Shown piece after piece: positions 8,221 to 10,233 of a stretch of DNA of 10,233 nt. The DNA comes from an uncultured Coriobacteriaceae bacterium (GTDB lineage Bacteria > Actinomycetota > Coriobacteriia > Coriobacteriales > Atopobiaceae): the NCBI GenBank assembly GCA_900549525.1, contig UWSJ01000063.1, positions 1 through 10,233 on the forward strand. The letters are read 5' to 3'. The stretch's first letter is position 1; each line of letters begins with the position of its first letter. The position numbers and the translations under genes were made by a program. The notes under the pieces were generated by a model. That model saw only the letters and a program-made list of their open reading frames with translations, searched no databases and had not been told where the DNA came from.

Positions 8221-8244
8221 CTCTCGGGATCATGTGACCCCGCC

Positions 8245-8258
8245 TGACCCCTTCCCCA
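8245..8258 (-). repeat. REP-like motif, inverted copy 3
   Basis: TGACCCCTTCCCCA is the reverse complement of the GGGGACGGGGTCA core with one base changed. It lies on the other side of the terminator from copies 1 and 2 and faces them, so the block as a whole is an interrupted inverted repeat. Confidence 0.4.
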
Positions 8259-8308
8259 CCAGGGCCACTTTGACCACGCTCCCAGCAGGACCGCCGGGCC
8301 CAACGAGC

Positions 8309-10233
8309 CTACTTGGCTACGGGCTCGTAGTCGTTGGCCGCAGCCGTAGCGGCCGCGGCTGCGGCGGCGCGCTTGGCGGCCGCACGCTCGGCGTCGGCGA
8401 TCTTGTCGAGCTGCGCGCGCGAAAGCGGCAGCGCGCTCGGCTCGCCAGTGGCGCCCAGGCCGGATCCGAACTCCCCGGCGCCTGCCGTGCCCACCGAGCA
8501 CGAGCCCTCGGGGTCGCCGTGCACCTCCTGGTCGGACAGCCACGGCTCCTCGGTGTAGGGGGCCACGATCTTCGTCGTCGGGTCGTTGGGGTTCTCGAGG
8601 CGGAAGCCCTCGGCAAGCGCCGCGCCCGTCTCCCCGCGCTCCGCCGCCTTGGCGCGCGCCTCCTTGAAGTTCTCCTTCGCCACCGAGATCATGAGCTTGA
8701 TGCGGTTGAGCTGGTTCACCTCGGAGGCACCCGGGTCGTAGTCCACGGCCACGATGTTGCTCTCGGGGTGCATCTCGCGCAGGCGCTTGATCACGCTCTT
8801 GCCCACCACGTGGTTGGGCAGGCACGCGAACGGCGAGCAGCACACGATGTTGGGCGTGCCGGTCTCGATGAGGTCGACCATCTCGGCCGTGAGCAGCCAG
8901 CCCTCGCCCATCGTGTTGCAGAGGGAGAGCACCTGCTCGGCCTTGTGGGCCAGCTCGTCGATCTCGGGGTACGGCTCGAAGCGCGTCGAGGCCTCCAGCA
9001 TGCGGTCGATGGGCTCGCGCATGGCCTGGACGAGCTTGATGCCCGCCTGGTGCGTGAGGCGCTTGGAGAGCCTGGTGCCCAGCTCGTGCCGCATGTTCTT
9101 GGGGCTCGACATGCCAAAGAGGAAGAAGTCCACCAGGCCCGGCACCACGGCCTCGCAGCCCTCGGCCTCGATCTCGCGCACCACCTGGTTGTTGGCCGTG
9201 GGGTGGAACTTCACGAGGATCTCGCCCACCACGCCCACGCGCGGCTTGGAGCGGTCGGCCACCACGGGCAGCGTCTCGAACGCGTCGACCGTGTCCTGGC
9301 AGAGCTTCAGGAACTCGTGCCTCTTGATGCCCACGATCTCGTTCTTGCAGCGCTCCATCATGCGCTCGTAGAGGGCGTCGGTCGAGCCCTTCTCGGCCTC
9401 ATAGGGACGCACGCGATGCAGCAGCTGCATGATGAGGTCGCCGTAGAGCAGGGCGTAGACCGCACCCACCACCACCTCGGGCTTGAAGATGTTGAAGCCC
9501 GGGTTGTCCTCGTCGAGGCCGCTTGCCGCCGTGAGCGAGATGACCGGCACCTTGGGATGCCCGCTGTCCTTGAGCGCCTTGCGAATGAGCGCGATGTAGT
9601 TGGTGGCACGGCAGCCGCCGCCGGTCTGCGAGATGAGGACGGCCGTCTTGGAGAGGTCGTACTTGCCGCTCTCGATAGCCTCCATGATCTGACCGGTCAC
9701 GAGGATGGACGGGTAGCAGATGTCGTTGTTGACGTACTTGAGGCCCGCGTCCACCGCGCCGTGGTCGACGGAGGGCAGCAGCACGCAGTTGTAGCCGGCA
9801 CCCTTGAGCAGCTGCTCCACGAGCTCAAAGTGGATGGGCGCCATCTGCGGGGCAAGGATAGTGTAGCCCTCGAGCTGCATCTCCTTGGTGTAGCGCACCT
9901 TCTTGAACGCCGCGCTCTTGGCCTCGCGCCACACCGGCACGCTCGTGCGGCCGGCGGCGTCGCGCCTCGACTCGTCGGAGCGACGGGCGTGCTCGAGCGA
10001 GCCGTCGGCCCTGTGCACGTCCACGGGGCCCACGGCCTTGAGCTCGCCGACCGCGGCCTCTCGCTCCAGTTCCTCGCGCTGCTCCTTGAGGGCGGCCATG
10101 AGCGAGCGGATGCGGATGCGCGCCGCACCCAGGTTGGACACCTCGTCGATCTTGAGGACGGTGTAGATCTTGCCCGACGCCTCGAGGATCTCCTGCACCT
10201 GGTCGGTGGTGAGGGCGTCCAGGCCGCAGCCAA
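8309..10233 (-). CDS. Large CoA activase / 2-hydroxyacyl-CoA dehydratase-like protein, C-terminal part (cut by right edge)
   Basis: The last 640 codons of a much larger gene are visible; the reading frame is open to the right edge (GCGLDALTTDQVQEILE at the border), so the start lies outside. It resembles the giant fused proteins of anaerobes that join BadF/HgdC-type ATPase (activase) domains to DUF2229 and an HgdB-like dehydratase-subunit region, related to the ATP-driven electron-transfer activators of (R)-2-hydroxyacyl-CoA dehydratases. Counting from the first visible residue, recognisable parts are GKIYTVLKIDEVSNLGAARI (20-39), YTILAPQMAPIHFEL (123-137), YVNNDICYPS (166-175), QTGGGCRATNYI (202-213), VGVVGEILVKFHPTANN (332-348), and PFACLPNHVVGK (467-478) leading into VDYDPGASEVNQLNR. 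The cysteines in CYPS, GGCR and the CCSPFAC segment could hold an iron-sulfur cluster. The tail is Ala-rich and low in complexity. The exact substrate is unknown. A strong terminator follows the stop. Confidence 0.88.
   Translation of the reverse strand, partial: GCGLDALTTDQVQEILEASGKIYTVLKIDEVSNLGAARIRIRSLMAALKEQREELEREAAVGELKAVGPVDVHRADGSLEHARRSDESRRDAAGRTSVPVWREAKSAAFKKVRYTKEMQLEGYTILAPQMAPIHFELVEQLLKGAGYNCVLLPSVDHGAVDAGLKYVNNDICYPSILVTGQIMEAIESGKYDLSKTAVLISQTGGGCRATNYIALIRKALKDSGHPKVPVISLTAASGLDEDNPGFNIFKPEVVVGAVYALLYGDLIMQLLHRVRPYEAEKGSTDALYERMMERCKNEIVGIKRHEFLKLCQDTVDAFETLPVVADRSKPRVGVVGEILVKFHPTANNQVVREIEAEGCEAVVPGLVDFFLFGMSSPKNMRHELGTRLSKRLTHQAGIKLVQAMREPIDRMLEASTRFEPYPEIDELAHKAEQVLSLCNTMGEGWLLTAEMVDLIETGTPNIVCCSPFACLPNHVVGKSVIKRLREMHPESNIVAVDYDPGASEVNQLNRIKLMISVAKENFKEARAKAAERGETGAALAEGFRLENPNDPTTKIVAPYTEEPWLSDQEVHGDPEGSCSVGTAGAGEFGSGLGATGEPSALPLSRAQLDKIADAERAAAKRAAAAAAATAAANDYEPVAK

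Larger units (their letters stand above)
7859..8308. other. 450-nt interval between the gntR operon and the activase gene
   Basis: No protein gene is supported here. From right to left on the minus strand it holds the activase terminator, three REP-like motifs, the A/T-rich promoter/operator of the gntR operon, and a leader of about 150 nt with a 19-bp direct repeat. These parts are listed separately. Confidence 0.75.

Noticed and set aside
8036..8233. A 65-codon minus-strand frame containing DPVP-type peptide twice
   Set aside because: It reads through the terminator, the REP-like motifs and the promoter; the peptide repeat comes from the DNA motif.

Overview
The window reads as chromosomal DNA of a high-GC Gram-positive bacterium. 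Strong Shine-Dalgarno sequences, heavy G/C use at third codon positions, and a giant CoA-activase/2-hydroxyacyl-CoA-dehydratase-like protein point to an anaerobic actinobacterium. A member of the Coriobacteriia (Collinsella/Olsenella-like) is my best guess. This rests on gene content and composition, not on any search.

Left part (1-2931, all minus strand). A promoter-like -10 box precedes pepT (tripeptidase, M20 family). After pepT come two G/C-rich palindromes without a U-tract, then a Cof-type HAD phosphatase, a Pth2-type peptidyl-tRNA hydrolase only 2 nt further on, and the first 46 codons of an ABC transporter ATPase that runs off the left edge. pepT, HAD and pth2 could be co-transcribed; the HAD-pth2 pair is almost certainly translationally coupled.

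Middle (3126-5867, plus strand). A CorA-family cation channel diverges from pepT. It carries an unusual N-terminal domain of about 155 residues with about four predicted membrane helices before the normal CorA part. After a 252-nt gap comes a well-expressed-looking acidic cytoplasmic protein of 340 residues with no family that I recognise.

Right part (5868-10233). This is the accessory-looking section. It begins with an 81-bp-period tandem repeat whose units are bounded by inverted 9-mers. Next is a broken remnant of the 3' end of the large activase gene, with an exact in-frame deletion of 462 bp relative to the intact copy. A small minus-strand operon follows, made of a YtrA-type GntR repressor and an eight-helix DUF1648/DUF5808-like membrane protein. 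Its promoter overlaps a 23-bp imperfect palindrome that is a good operator candidate. Upstream of the promoter lie three copies of a 14-16 bp REP-like motif and a textbook intrinsic terminator. That terminator ends the intact activase gene, whose C-terminal 640 residues fill the window to its right edge. The operon therefore lies between an intact and a decayed copy of the same gene end, which suggests duplication, insertion or recombination at this spot. No tRNA, rRNA, CRISPR array, transposase or integrase gene is visible.
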